A stretch of 8,162 bases of DNA from DATACN01 sp038215095 (GTDB lineage Bacteria > Actinomycetota > Thermoleophilia > Solirubrobacterales > Thermoleophilaceae). The notes beneath the pieces are model-generated. The model did not search any database. It worked only from the letters and a program-made list of their open reading frames with translations, and was not told the origin of the DNA. Every line of letters starts with the position of its first letter. Position 1 is the first letter of the stretch. The DNA is taken from NCBI GenBank assembly GCA_038215095.1, contig JBBQRG010000104.1:1-8162 (forward strand), written 5' to 3'. This document shows, in pieces, positions 1 to 5,359 of this stretch. The position numbers were made by a program, and so were the translations under genes.

Positions 1-756
1 CCGCATGAACGGCGGCAACTGCGAGATCGACTCAGCCAACGCAACCTTCTGGCGCCCCAACGCACCCGTCGTGTCGTTCAAATTCCCGATCAACGCCGCC
101 AGATCGTCGCGCCGCGACGCGAGCGTCGTCACCAACTGCGAGCTGTCCACCAAGAAGCGCTCCAGCACCGGCTGATCCCTGGTCAACTCGTTGAACAACC
201 GAGACGACGTCGCCAACGCCGGATTCAAATACACCAGCCCCTTGTTCGCAGCCTCACCCTGACCCGCGAACTGCCTGGCATTGCCCTTGAAGAACCCCTG
301 CAACGCCTTGCGCGTCTTCGGATCCAACGTATTGAACACCTGATCCAAATCCACAGCCGTCTTGGTGGCGTCCACGTTGAGCTCGCCGCCGTCGGTGATG
401 TTGCCGCGCGAGCGCCCAGTGGGATAGGTGAGGTCGACGTAGCGGTTGGCGATGCCCGAGAGCGAGAACTGGCGGATCGTCGCGATCGTGCCCTTGGGCA
501 TTGGCGCAAACTTGTCCTTGAGCTTCAGGACCACCACCGCCTGACCGTCCGGGGTGATCTGGATGGAGCCCACCGAGCCGATCGCCACGCCGCCGCTCTG
601 CACCGGGTTGCCGCGAACGAGCTGGCCGGCGTTGAGGAAGTGGGCCTGGACGGTGTAGCCGGAGGAGCCGCCGAACAGGACGATGCCTACGAGCACGATC
701 GCAGCGATCACCGCCCCAAGGGCGGCAATCCGTCCAACCCCGCTGACAGAACGCAT
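1..756 (-). CDS. MCE/MlaD family substrate-binding protein (C-terminus cut by window edge)
   Basis: By family knowledge, MCE proteins are membrane-anchored, secreted lipid-binding subunits that work with YrbE-type permeases and an ATPase to move lipids across the envelope. The visible 252 residues (no stop before base 1) have a short cytoplasmic N-terminus, one hydrophobic segment at about residues 11-30, and an MCE domain at about 33-112 with NAGQLVRGNPVQSGGVAIG and FSLSGIANRYVDL. A helical region with an LPPFMR segment follows at 246-251, typical of actinobacterial members. The ATG at 756 is preceded by GAGGAG (767-772, 10-nt spacer), and an in-frame TAG at 763-765 rules out a longer product. 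Codon use changes abruptly near residue 130: Leu is CTC/CTG/CTT in 10 of 10 codons before it and TTG in 14 of 18 after it. Related mce genes are often arranged in tandem, so neighbours may lie to the left. The family call is firm; the substrate is unknown. Confidence 0.9.
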   Translation of the reverse strand, partial: MRSVSGVGRIAALGAVIAAIVLVGIVLFGGSSGYTVQAHFLNAGQLVRGNPVQSGGVAIGSVGSIQITPDGQAVVVLKLKDKFAPMPKGTIATIRQFSLSGIANRYVDLTYPTGRSRGNITDGGELNVDATKTAVDLDQVFNTLDPKTRKALQGFFKGNARQFAGQGEAANKGLVYLNPALATSSRLFNELTRDQPVLERFLVDSSQLVTTLASRRDDLAALIGNLNDTTGALGRQKVALAESISQLPPFMR

Positions 757-766
757 CTCCCGCTAG

Positions 767-772
767 CTCCTC
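767..772 (-). promoter_or_regulatory. Shine-Dalgarno of the MCE gene
   Basis: GAGGAG on the minus strand lies 10 nt before the ATG at 756. A TAG stop in the same frame sits between the two, so this site fixes the start. A second purine run (GGGAG) directly abuts the ATG and is too close to serve. Confidence 0.6.
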
Positions 773-893
773 AAGCCCGAATCGCTCCGTGAAACCGCCA
801 TTCTTGGCGACCGCCAGCGCTCCGAGTCGCGCCATACTTGCAGATCACGGGTCGGGTCTGGCGCAGTTGGTGTTTGGCCTCGTGGGAGCTTTG

Positions 894-910
894 TTAAGCA
901 GGTCTTAAGC
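894..910. repeat. Direct repeat TTAAGC x2, 11-bp period
   Basis: TTAAGC occurs at 894-899 and 905-910, one helical turn apart, in the otherwise featureless 167-bp gap between the DUF4235 stop and the MCE gene. Direct repeats with this period are the usual binding form for OmpR/PhoB-type regulators, but nothing else here supports that role. The site is about 140 bp upstream of the MCE start. Confidence 0.3.
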
Positions 911-922
911 GCCCGGCGGCGC
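909..922 (-). terminator. Possible weak terminator hairpin after the DUF4235 gene
   Basis: GCGCC and GGCGC form a 5-bp G/C stem with a 4-nt loop, two bases beyond the TAG of the DUF4235 gene. It is followed on the minus strand by TTAAGACC rather than a T-run. It is therefore either a weak, actinobacterial-type terminator without a U-tract or a chance hairpin. Confidence 0.3.
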
Positions 923-923
923 G

Positions 924-1199
924 CTACTCGGAGTCGGGGCGCTCGGCGCCCGGCCAGGTGCCCGTTGCGCCCGAGAAAGCGCGCCGGCTGTAGTGGTCCG
1001 AGGCCTCCTTCACCGCGCGGAAGATCGCCCCTTGCAGGGCGCCGGCCGCGAGCAGCTTGGCGACCGAGATCTCCCGGTGCTCGGACTCGGGCGGCTCCTC
1101 CCCGGCGATGAGGGTCCAGATCTGCTCGAAGACCTTCTTCGCGAACATTCCGGCGATCAGGCCGCCGATGATGCTGATGGGAGCGAACAGGAACCGCAT
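924..1199 (-). CDS. DUF4235 family small membrane protein
   Basis: This 91-residue protein resembles the DUF4235 family of small actinobacterial membrane proteins of unknown function. It has a hydrophobic N-terminus (residues 1-20), a segment with KKVFEQIW and GEEPP near 21-37, a second hydrophobic helix at about 46-64 with the LLAAGALQGAIF motif, and a C-terminal TGTWPG at 79-84, all typical of the family. An in-frame extension to 1277 would translate the tRNA gene and is discarded. The ATG at 1199 has GAGG at 1207-1210, 7 nt upstream, and starts directly with the hydrophobic segment. The gene lies 51 nt downstream of the tRNA-Leu on the same strand and could share its transcript. The family call is good; the function is unknown. 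Confidence 0.8.
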   Translation of the reverse strand: MRFLFAPISIIGGLIAGMFAKKVFEQIWTLIAGEEPPESEHREISVAKLLAAGALQGAIFRAVKEASDHYSRRAFSGATGTWPGAERPDSE

Positions 1200-1250
1200 G
1201 GTCGAGCCTCTATACCCGCGCGGGACCAGCTTGAACTCCGTCTTGCAAAG

Positions 1251-1335
1251 TGCCCGGGGTGGGACTCGAACCCACACGTCCTCTCGGACAACCGGGTTTA
1301 AGCCGATCGCGTCTCACCAGTTCCGCCACCCGGGC
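1251..1335 (-). tRNA. tRNA-Leu (anticodon UAA)
   Basis: This 85-nt class II tRNA reads on the minus strand. The acceptor stem GCCCGGG (1329-1335) pairs with CCCGGGC (1252-1258), with discriminator A at 1251. The D-arm carries a GCG/CGC stem. The anticodon stem ATCGG/CCGGT (1303-1307, 1291-1295) has one T-G pair. The loop CTTAAAC at 1296-1302 puts TAA at 1298-1300. A long variable arm (GTCC-GAGA-GGAC) is diagnostic for Leu/Ser, and the T-arm is GTGGG-TTCGAGT-CCCAC. The 3' CCA is not encoded. It reads UUA and, by wobble, UUG. UUA is very rare in GC-rich actinobacteria; the Streptomyces equivalent is bldA. My manual scan found no in-frame TTA codon in the genes of this window. Confidence 0.95.
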
Positions 1336-1342
1336 GCGGCAA

Positions 1343-1348
1343 AGTCTA
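1343..1348 (-). promoter_or_regulatory. Possible -10 element for tRNA-Leu
   Basis: TAGACT on the minus strand fits TANNNT and ends 7 nt before the first base of the mature tRNA. Transcription would then start at or next to the tRNA 5' end. No good -35 hexamer is seen at 16-18 bp. A 5-bp inverted repeat (GCAAC/GTTGC, 1354-1358 and 1365-1369) lies just upstream, in the gap shared with the divergent sigma gene. Confidence 0.3.
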
Positions 1349-1410
1349 GGAGCGCAACTTTCGCGTTGCTACCGTGTCCTCGGGTTCGGGTACCCGCCCG
1401 CACGGCGTTT

Positions 1411-2874
1411 ATGGAGGCCTCCGCACTTCAACAGACCGCGCGGCTCCCCGCTCTTGCGGGCCGCTCGCCGCTTCTGCGGCTTCAGGGTGACGAGAGACTC
1501 GTCGCTCTGATTAGGCGCGGCCATCACGGCGCCTTCGAGGCGCTCGTGCAGCGCTACCAGCCGCGGCTGCTCGCGTTCTGCCGGCACATGCTCAACTCGC
1601 AGGAGGACGCCGAGGACGTGCTGCAGGAGGTCTTCGCCGCGGCGTTCCGCGCGATCTGCGCGGACGAGCGGCCGATCAACGCGCGCCCCTGGCTCTACCG
1701 GATCGCGCGCAACCGCTGCCTGAACCACCTGCGCAGGCCGCAGCCGACGGGCCAGGACTCGATGGACGTGTTCGAGCGCGACGGCGGCGCCACCACCGCG
1801 GACACCGTGAACAAGCGCGAGGAGTTCCGCTACATCGTGGCCGACGTCCAGGAGCTTCCCGAGACCCAGCGGACCGCACTGCTGCTTCGCGAGATCGACG
1901 CCCTTTCCTACGACCAGATCGCCGAGGCGATGGACACCACGGTGCCGAGCGTGAAGTCGCTCCTCGTGCGCGCGCGCGTGTCGCTGGCCGAGGCGGCCGA
2001 GTCGCGGCTGCTCACCTGCGACGAGGTCCGGCTCGAGCTCGGCCAGGTGGCCGAGGGCCTTCTGAGGTCGAGCCCGCCGGCGCGCCGCCACCTCAAGCAC
2101 TGCGAGCGCTGCCGCACCTTCAAGGGCGAGCTGCGCAAGGCCAACAAGGCGCTCGCGGCGGTCTACCCCATCGCCCCGCTCCTGTTCCTCAAGAAGCTCT
2201 CGCTGGCGAAGCTGGGCATCGGCGGCGCCGCGGGCGCGGCCGCGTCGTCCTCGGGCGGCGCCGCGGCCGGTGGCGCCGCGGCGGGCGGGCTGGCCACCAC
2301 GGCGGCCACAACGGCCGGCGGCTTCACCGCCGGCGGCGCCTTCTCCGCCGGTGCCGGAGCGCTTGCCTCCAAGGCCGCGGCGGGCATGGCCGCCGCGGTG
2401 ATCGTTACGGCCGGCGCCGTTGAGGTGAAGCACGTGACCTCTGCGCAGCCGGTCGCGCAGGCCACGCACCAGGTTGCGCTCGCCCCCACCCGGCCCGCTC
2501 CGCCGGTGCCGGTCGCAAAGCCGCAGGCGCCCGTCGCCAGGCCGGCCGCGCAGGCAGAGAAGAAGCCGGCCGTCGTCAAGAAGGCCGTGGTGGTGGCGCC
2601 GAAGCCGGTGGTCGCCCCGCCGGCGCCGGCTACCGATCAGCCCGCCGTCGTCAAGCAGCCCACCCCGCCGGTGCAGGAGGACGGGTCCACCGTGACGCTG
2701 CCGCCGAAGGACAGCTTCCAGGGCCAACAGCCCCAGCAGCAGCCTGAGGACGGCTCCCAGCCCGAGTCCCCGCCCCAGCAGCCCCAGCAGCAGGGCCAGC
2801 CCGGCCCGCAGCCCCAGCCCGTGCCGTTGCCCGTGAGCCCGGCTCCGGCGCCACAGCCCACGCCCGGCCCCTAG
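1411..2874 (+). CDS. Sigma-70 family (ECF-like) factor with fused zinc-binding anti-sigma-like motif and Pro-rich tail
   Basis: This 487-residue protein is over twice the length of a usual ECF factor. Region 2 spans about residues 40-108 (AFEALVQRYQPRLLAF, EDAEDVLQEVF, RPWLYRIARNRCLNHLRR). Region 4 spans about 140-192 (LPETQRTALLLREIDALSYDQIAEAM, then a VPSVKSLLVRARVSL recognition helix). Next comes C203-x23-H227-x3-C231-x2-C234, the zf-HC2/ZAS ligand pattern of zinc-binding anti-sigma factors. Residues 271-340 are Ala/Gly-rich with a weakly hydrophobic stretch near 322-338 that could cross the membrane. Residues 345-487 are Pro/Gln/Val-rich with Lys patches. The ATG at 1411 was chosen because the longer frame runs through the tRNA gene. 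No Shine-Dalgarno is visible before it. The layout suggests a self-inhibited or membrane-tethered sigma factor, which is inference. The stop interlocks with that of the convergent csaA-like gene. Confidence 0.85.
   Translation: MEASALQQTARLPALAGRSPLLRLQGDERLVALIRRGHHGAFEALVQRYQPRLLAFCRHMLNSQEDAEDVLQEVFAAAFRAICADERPINARPWLYRIARNRCLNHLRRPQPTGQDSMDVFERDGGATTADTVNKREEFRYIVADVQELPETQRTALLLREIDALSYDQIAEAMDTTVPSVKSLLVRARVSLAEAAESRLLTCDEVRLELGQVAEGLLRSSPPARRHLKHCERCRTFKGELRKANKALAAVYPIAPLLFLKKLSLAKLGIGGAAGAAASSSGGAAAGGAAAGGLATTAATTAGGFTAGGAFSAGAGALASKAAAGMAAAVIVTAGAVEVKHVTSAQPVAQATHQVALAPTRPAPPVPVAKPQAPVARPAAQAEKKPAVVKKAVVVAPKPVVAPPAPATDQPAVVKQPTPPVQEDGSTVTLPPKDSFQGQQPQQQPEDGSQPESPPQQPQQQGQPGPQPQPVPLPVSPAPAPQPTPGP
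2221..2400 (+). repeat. Low-complexity Ala/Gly-coding tract in the sigma gene
   Basis: A run of GGC/GCC/GCG codons with many near-copies of GGCGGCGCCGC encodes sigma residues of about 271-330. It is low-complexity coding sequence rather than a discrete element, but it is prone to slippage and to spurious long frames on the other strand. Confidence 0.55.
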
Positions 2875-3167
2875 CTGATCCGCGCCCCCAGCGGCACGTC
2901 CGCGTCCGGGGCGAGCAGGATGACGCAATCCTCGTCGTCGGTGGCGCCCAGCACCAGCACCTCCGACTCGAACGGGCCGATGCGCCGCGTGCCGAGGCCC
3001 ACCGCCGCCACGACGAGCCGGCCCTCGAGCTGCTCGCGCGTGTAGTTGGTGATCTGCGCCGACGAGCGCTTCTCCCCCAGCTCGGGGCCGAAGTCGATGA
3101 ACAGCTTCCAGGCCGGCTTGCGGGCCTCGGGGAACTCCTCGACGCGGACCACCCGGCCCACGCGCAT
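2871..3167 (-). CDS. csaA: CsaA-like tRNA-binding domain protein (OB fold)
   Basis: CsaA proteins are small dimeric OB-fold proteins with a tRNA-binding domain like those of methionyl- and phenylalanyl-tRNA synthetases. The Bacillus member has been linked to chaperone activity and protein export. The 98 residues match along the length: MRVGRV at the N-terminus, FPEARKPAWKLFIDFG at 12-27, KRSSAQITNY at 33-42, FESEVLVLG at 66-74 and LLAPDADVPLGARI at 84-97. Homologues usually carry about eight to ten residues before the DxRVG motif. The ATG at 3167 aligns inside that motif, so translation may begin upstream, for instance at CTG 3185, which overlaps the stop of the preceding gene as CTGA. The gap from that stop to the ATG is 14 nt, implying translational coupling with the R2lox-like gene. 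Confidence 0.8.
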   Translation of the reverse strand: MRVGRVVRVEEFPEARKPAWKLFIDFGPELGEKRSSAQITNYTREQLEGRLVVAAVGLGTRRIGPFESEVLVLGATDDEDCVILLAPDADVPLGARIS

Positions 3168-3181
3168 GTCGCTGAGCTCGG

Positions 3182-4114
3182 TCAGGCGACCGGCGCCAGG
3201 CCGATGACCTTCAGCCGGCGCTCCAGCGCCTTCAACGCGTAGGCGCGGGTCTCGTCGACGGTGTAGCCGAACACCTCGACGTCGTCGTCGGCGCCGTCCA
3301 GCCACTTCGGCTTGAGCACTCCGTCGGCGGCCGGCCCGCACTCCACGAGCGTGCGCTGGATGGCCTCCATGTAGCGCGTGTCGCTCTGCGCCATGTCGCG
3401 CAGGAAGCGGGCGCCGAAGGCCACGTGGCGGTGCTCGTCGCGCGCGATGTTGTTGAAGCCCTCGACGAAGCCCGGCAGCGTGTTCTGCTCCTCGTTGTAC
3501 TCGATTATGAAGTGCTGCCCCGTCAGGGCCAGCATGCCCTCGATGACCATGTGGTAGAGCGTGATCGCCTCGACGAGCGCCTCGAGATCGCCCGGATCGC
3601 GGGCCAGCCGGTCCACGCGGCCCTTGAGCATCTCGTCGAACAGGACGCCGAACTCCGGGTTCAGGTGCTCGCTGGTCTCGGCCAGGCGGTCCTGGAGGTT
3701 GTCAGCCTCGAGGATCCCGACCTCCTCGTAGAAGCGGTTGAAGAACTGCACGTGTCGCGCCTCGTCGGCGATCTGGGTGCAGAGGAAGATGCGCATCTCC
3801 TCGGTGGGCGCCGCGCGCATCATCGGGCCGAGCTCCTCCGCCACGCGCTGCTCGCCGATGAAGAACGAGCTGAGCCCGTACATCCGCTGGAAGCGCTCCT
3901 CGGCCGGGATGCGCTCGTGCCAGTCGACCCGGTCGCGGCTGAAGTCGATGTCCTGCGTGCGCCACTGCTGGCGCTCCCAGAGCAGGTACAGCTCGGCGTA
4001 GCTGAGGAGGTGGACCTCGCCGCGGTCGGCTGACTCGAGCAGGCCTGGATCGCTGGTGGCCTGGAAGTCGACGCGGTCCGTGCGGGCCTGCATCCGCTGC
4101 TCGGTCTGGGTCAC
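3182..4114 (-). CDS. R2-like ligand-binding oxidase (R2lox-like), ferritin-like di-metal protein
   Basis: This 310-residue ferritin-like four-helix protein has all six carboxylate/His metal ligands: E88 (FFIGEQRV), E118 and H121 (ADEARH), E192 (MVIEG), E227 and H230 (RDEHRH). Generic annotation would call it ribonucleotide reductase beta. However, the position four after the first His, where the radical Tyr of classical R2 lies, is F125. It instead has V91 (three after E88) and Y187 (five before E192), the spacing of the Val-Tyr pair that forms the ether cross-link in the Mn/Fe R2lox proteins of Mycobacterium and Geobacillus. R2lox proteins bind a fatty-acid-like ligand; their physiological role is unsettled. 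No alpha subunit (NrdA/NrdE) is in the window. The start is GTG 4114 with no Shine-Dalgarno but TATGGT 8 nt upstream; ATG 4093 is an alternative. Confidence 0.8.
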   Translation of the reverse strand: MTQTEQRMQARTDRVDFQATSDPGLLESADRGEVHLLSYAELYLLWERQQWRTQDIDFSRDRVDWHERIPAEERFQRMYGLSSFFIGEQRVAEELGPMMRAAPTEEMRIFLCTQIADEARHVQFFNRFYEEVGILEADNLQDRLAETSEHLNPEFGVLFDEMLKGRVDRLARDPGDLEALVEAITLYHMVIEGMLALTGQHFIIEYNEEQNTLPGFVEGFNNIARDEHRHVAFGARFLRDMAQSDTRYMEAIQRTLVECGPAADGVLKPKWLDGADDDVEVFGYTVDETRAYALKALERRLKVIGLAPVA

Positions 4115-4122
4115 GAGGCCGC

Positions 4123-4128
4123 ACCATA
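4123..4128 (-). promoter_or_regulatory. Candidate -10 (TATGGT) for leaderless R2lox-like mRNA
   Basis: TATGGT fits TANNNT and is separated from the GTG start (4114) by 8 nt. That is the distance expected if transcription begins at the start codon itself. There is no Shine-Dalgarno between them. The expected -35 zone falls inside the palindrome at 4139-4154 and does not resemble TTGACA. Confidence 0.4.
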
Positions 4129-4138
4129 CCGGAGCACT

Positions 4139-4154
4139 GGCTGGCCGGCCAGCC
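4139..4154. promoter_or_regulatory. Perfect 16-bp palindrome, terminator or operator
   Basis: GGCTGGCCGGCCAGCC is perfectly self-complementary. It can fold as a 6-bp stem with a CCGG loop. It touches the last base of the lipoprotein stop codon, which suits a terminator for the upstream operon, although no T-run follows on the minus strand. It also lies about 11 bp upstream of the candidate -10 of the R2lox-like gene, where an operator would overlap the -35 zone. Both roles are inference. Confidence 0.4.
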
Positions 4155-4663
4155 TAGGGTCCGGGCTCGGCGTTGGCCTCGATCCGGATGCGGCTGCCGT
4201 CGCTCCCGCGCCCCTTGTAGGAGCCGCGAAAGCGGAGCCCGTTGAGCGTGGTCGAGGCGGAGCTGAGGCCGCCCCCGGCCGTCAGCGTCTTGCGGGCGAT
4301 CCGCAACGAGTAGCGGCGGCCGTCGGCGGAGCGCAGCTCCACGCGCACGGAGATGAACGGCGCGACGCGTATCAGCTTCGGGGAGATCTTCCCGTTGCGC
4401 CCCGTGAGCAACACCTGCGAATGCGCGGGCTGCTCGTCACCGGCACCGCCCGGCTGATTCTCCGGACCCGTCTTGACGCCCGTCGTGGTCCGGTCGGGCA
4501 CCGTCCGCGTAGTGGTTGTGGCGTCCCGCGAGGGCTCGGTGTCGCTGCGGGCGGCGGTCTGCTGGCCGCCGCCCGCGGTGCTCGTCTTCTGCGGGTCGTC
4601 GCCGCCGCAGCCGGCCGGCAGGAGCGCCAGCGCCGCGGCGGCCCCCAGGGCGGCCCGCCTCAA
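4154..4663 (-). CDS. Small putative lipoprotein, family not recognised
   Basis: From the TTG at 4663 the product has 169 residues. It starts MRRAALGAAAALALLPAGC, an ideal-length signal peptide (RR, hydrophobic core, Cys19). The box is LPAGC with Pro at -3, which deviates from the strict lipobox. Residues 20-82 form a Thr/Gly/Gln-rich linker with no predicted fold. Residues 83-169 form a compact basic beta-rich domain (LLTGRNGKISPKLIRVAPFI, RVELRSADGRRYSLRI, LNGLRFRGSYKGR) ending AEPGP. The spacing loosely recalls cupredoxin-like secreted domains, but no copper ligands are seen. TTG is preferred over the upstream ATG at 4702, which would put 13 charged residues before the signal and overlap the hydrolase gene by 43 nt. 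TTG gives a TTGA overlap with the hydrolase stop. Confidence 0.65.
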   Translation of the reverse strand: MRRAALGAAAALALLPAGCGGDDPQKTSTAGGGQQTAARSDTEPSRDATTTTRTVPDRTTTGVKTGPENQPGGAGDEQPAHSQVLLTGRNGKISPKLIRVAPFISVRVELRSADGRRYSLRIARKTLTAGGGLSSASTTLNGLRFRGSYKGRGSDGSRIRIEANAEPGP

Positions 4664-5337
4664 CCCAGGTGCCGCTTGAGGAAGTCGATCGTCTTCCGCC
4701 AAGCCTCGTTCGCCTTGTCCTCGTCGTAGGTGCCGATCCGGTTGTGGTCCCCCGCGAAGGCGTGGCCGGCACCCTCGTAGAACTCGAAGTCCACATCCGA
4801 CCCCGCCTCGCGCAGCTCCTGCTCGAGTTGCTTGGCGTCGTCGACCGGCACGAAGTCATCGTTGGTGCCGAAGTGGCCCAGTACCGGCGCCTTGACCTTT
4901 GAGAAGTCCGGCTTACCGTGCGGCATCACGTAGTAGTAGGTGACCACCGCGTCGACGTCATCGCTCTCAGCCGCCGCCCACACGGCCAGGCCGCCGCCGA
5001 GGCAGAAGCCCACCGAGCCGACGCCGTCCCCCTGGAAGCCCTCGTGCTGCTTCAGGTAATCCACGGCGCCGCGCATGTCCTTGACCGCCTGCTCCATGTT
5101 CATGGCCATCATCTTCTGCTCGGCCTCGTCCGGCTGCTCGGTGGTCTCGCCGTTGTAGAGGTCCGGCGCCAACGCCAGGAAGCCGTCCTCGGCGAAGCGG
5201 TCGGCGTAGCGCCTGACGCTGTCGTCCAAGCCCCACCACTCCTGGAGCAGGATCACCCCCGGGCCGCTGCCTGACTCCGGCACCGCCAGGTAGCCCCTGG
5301 CCGTGTCCCCGTTCGACTTGAACTCCACTTCGGGCAT
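4660..5337 (-). CDS. Dienelactone hydrolase family protein (alpha/beta hydrolase)
   Basis: This 225-residue cytosolic alpha/beta hydrolase is of normal length for the dienelactone hydrolase family. The Cys-Asp-His triad is visible: C112 in GFCLGG, D160 in TNDDFVP and H192 in GAGHAF. E33 in QEWWG corresponds to the Glu that positions the nucleophile in ClcD. The family opens lactone rings in chloroaromatic degradation, but many members act on other esters, and no aromatic-catabolism gene is nearby, so the substrate is open. An in-frame GTG at 5382 would add 15 residues and overlap the previous gene. ATG 5337 is chosen because AGAGGAGA precedes it at the right distance. It starts 22 nt after the stop of the 103-aa gene and overlaps the lipoprotein start by 4 nt, so the three are probably one operon. 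Confidence 0.88.
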   Translation of the reverse strand: MPEVEFKSNGDTARGYLAVPESGSGPGVILLQEWWGLDDSVRRYADRFAEDGFLALAPDLYNGETTEQPDEAEQKMMAMNMEQAVKDMRGAVDYLKQHEGFQGDGVGSVGFCLGGGLAVWAAAESDDVDAVVTYYYVMPHGKPDFSKVKAPVLGHFGTNDDFVPVDDAKQLEQELREAGSDVDFEFYEGAGHAFAGDHNRIGTYDEDKANEAWRKTIDFLKRHLG

Positions 5338-5344
5338 CTGAAGG

Positions 5345-5352
5345 TCTCCTCT
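5345..5352 (-). promoter_or_regulatory. Strong Shine-Dalgarno of the hydrolase gene
   Basis: AGAGGAGA on the minus strand ends 7 nt before ATG 5337. It is the clearest ribosome binding site in the window and decides that start against the upstream GTG at 5382. Confidence 0.75.
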
Positions 5353-5359
5353 TTCTCGT

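Noticed and set aside
254..835. 193-residue minus-strand frame overlapping the MCE gene
   Set aside because: It is a shifted frame of the MCE gene, rich in Arg and Gly. The MCE frame carries the recognisable domain and a proper ribosome binding site.
1215..1224. Palindrome CCCGCGCGGG between the tRNA and the DUF4235 gene as a terminator
   Set aside because: It has no room for a loop and no T-run; a 10-bp G/C palindrome is expected by chance in DNA this GC-rich.
1200..1277. Upstream extension of the DUF4235 gene (MWVRVPPRA...)
   Set aside because: It also reads through the tRNA. ATG 1199 has a Shine-Dalgarno and begins the hydrophobic domain directly.
1367..1397. TTGCTA ... GGTACC as a promoter for the sigma gene
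   Set aside because: The downstream hexamer does not fit TANNNT and no spacing gives a convincing pair.
1057..1410. N-terminal extension of the sigma gene frame, and the small frames starting GGTRTHTS or VGLEPTRP across 1250-1335
   Set aside because: These peptides are translations of the tRNA-Leu gene, a well-known annotation artefact. The sigma gene start was moved to ATG 1411.
1369..2928. 519-residue open frame on the minus strand opposite the sigma gene
   Set aside because: It is Arg/Gly/Leu-rich low-complexity translation with no domain, produced by the GC-rich third positions of the sigma gene.
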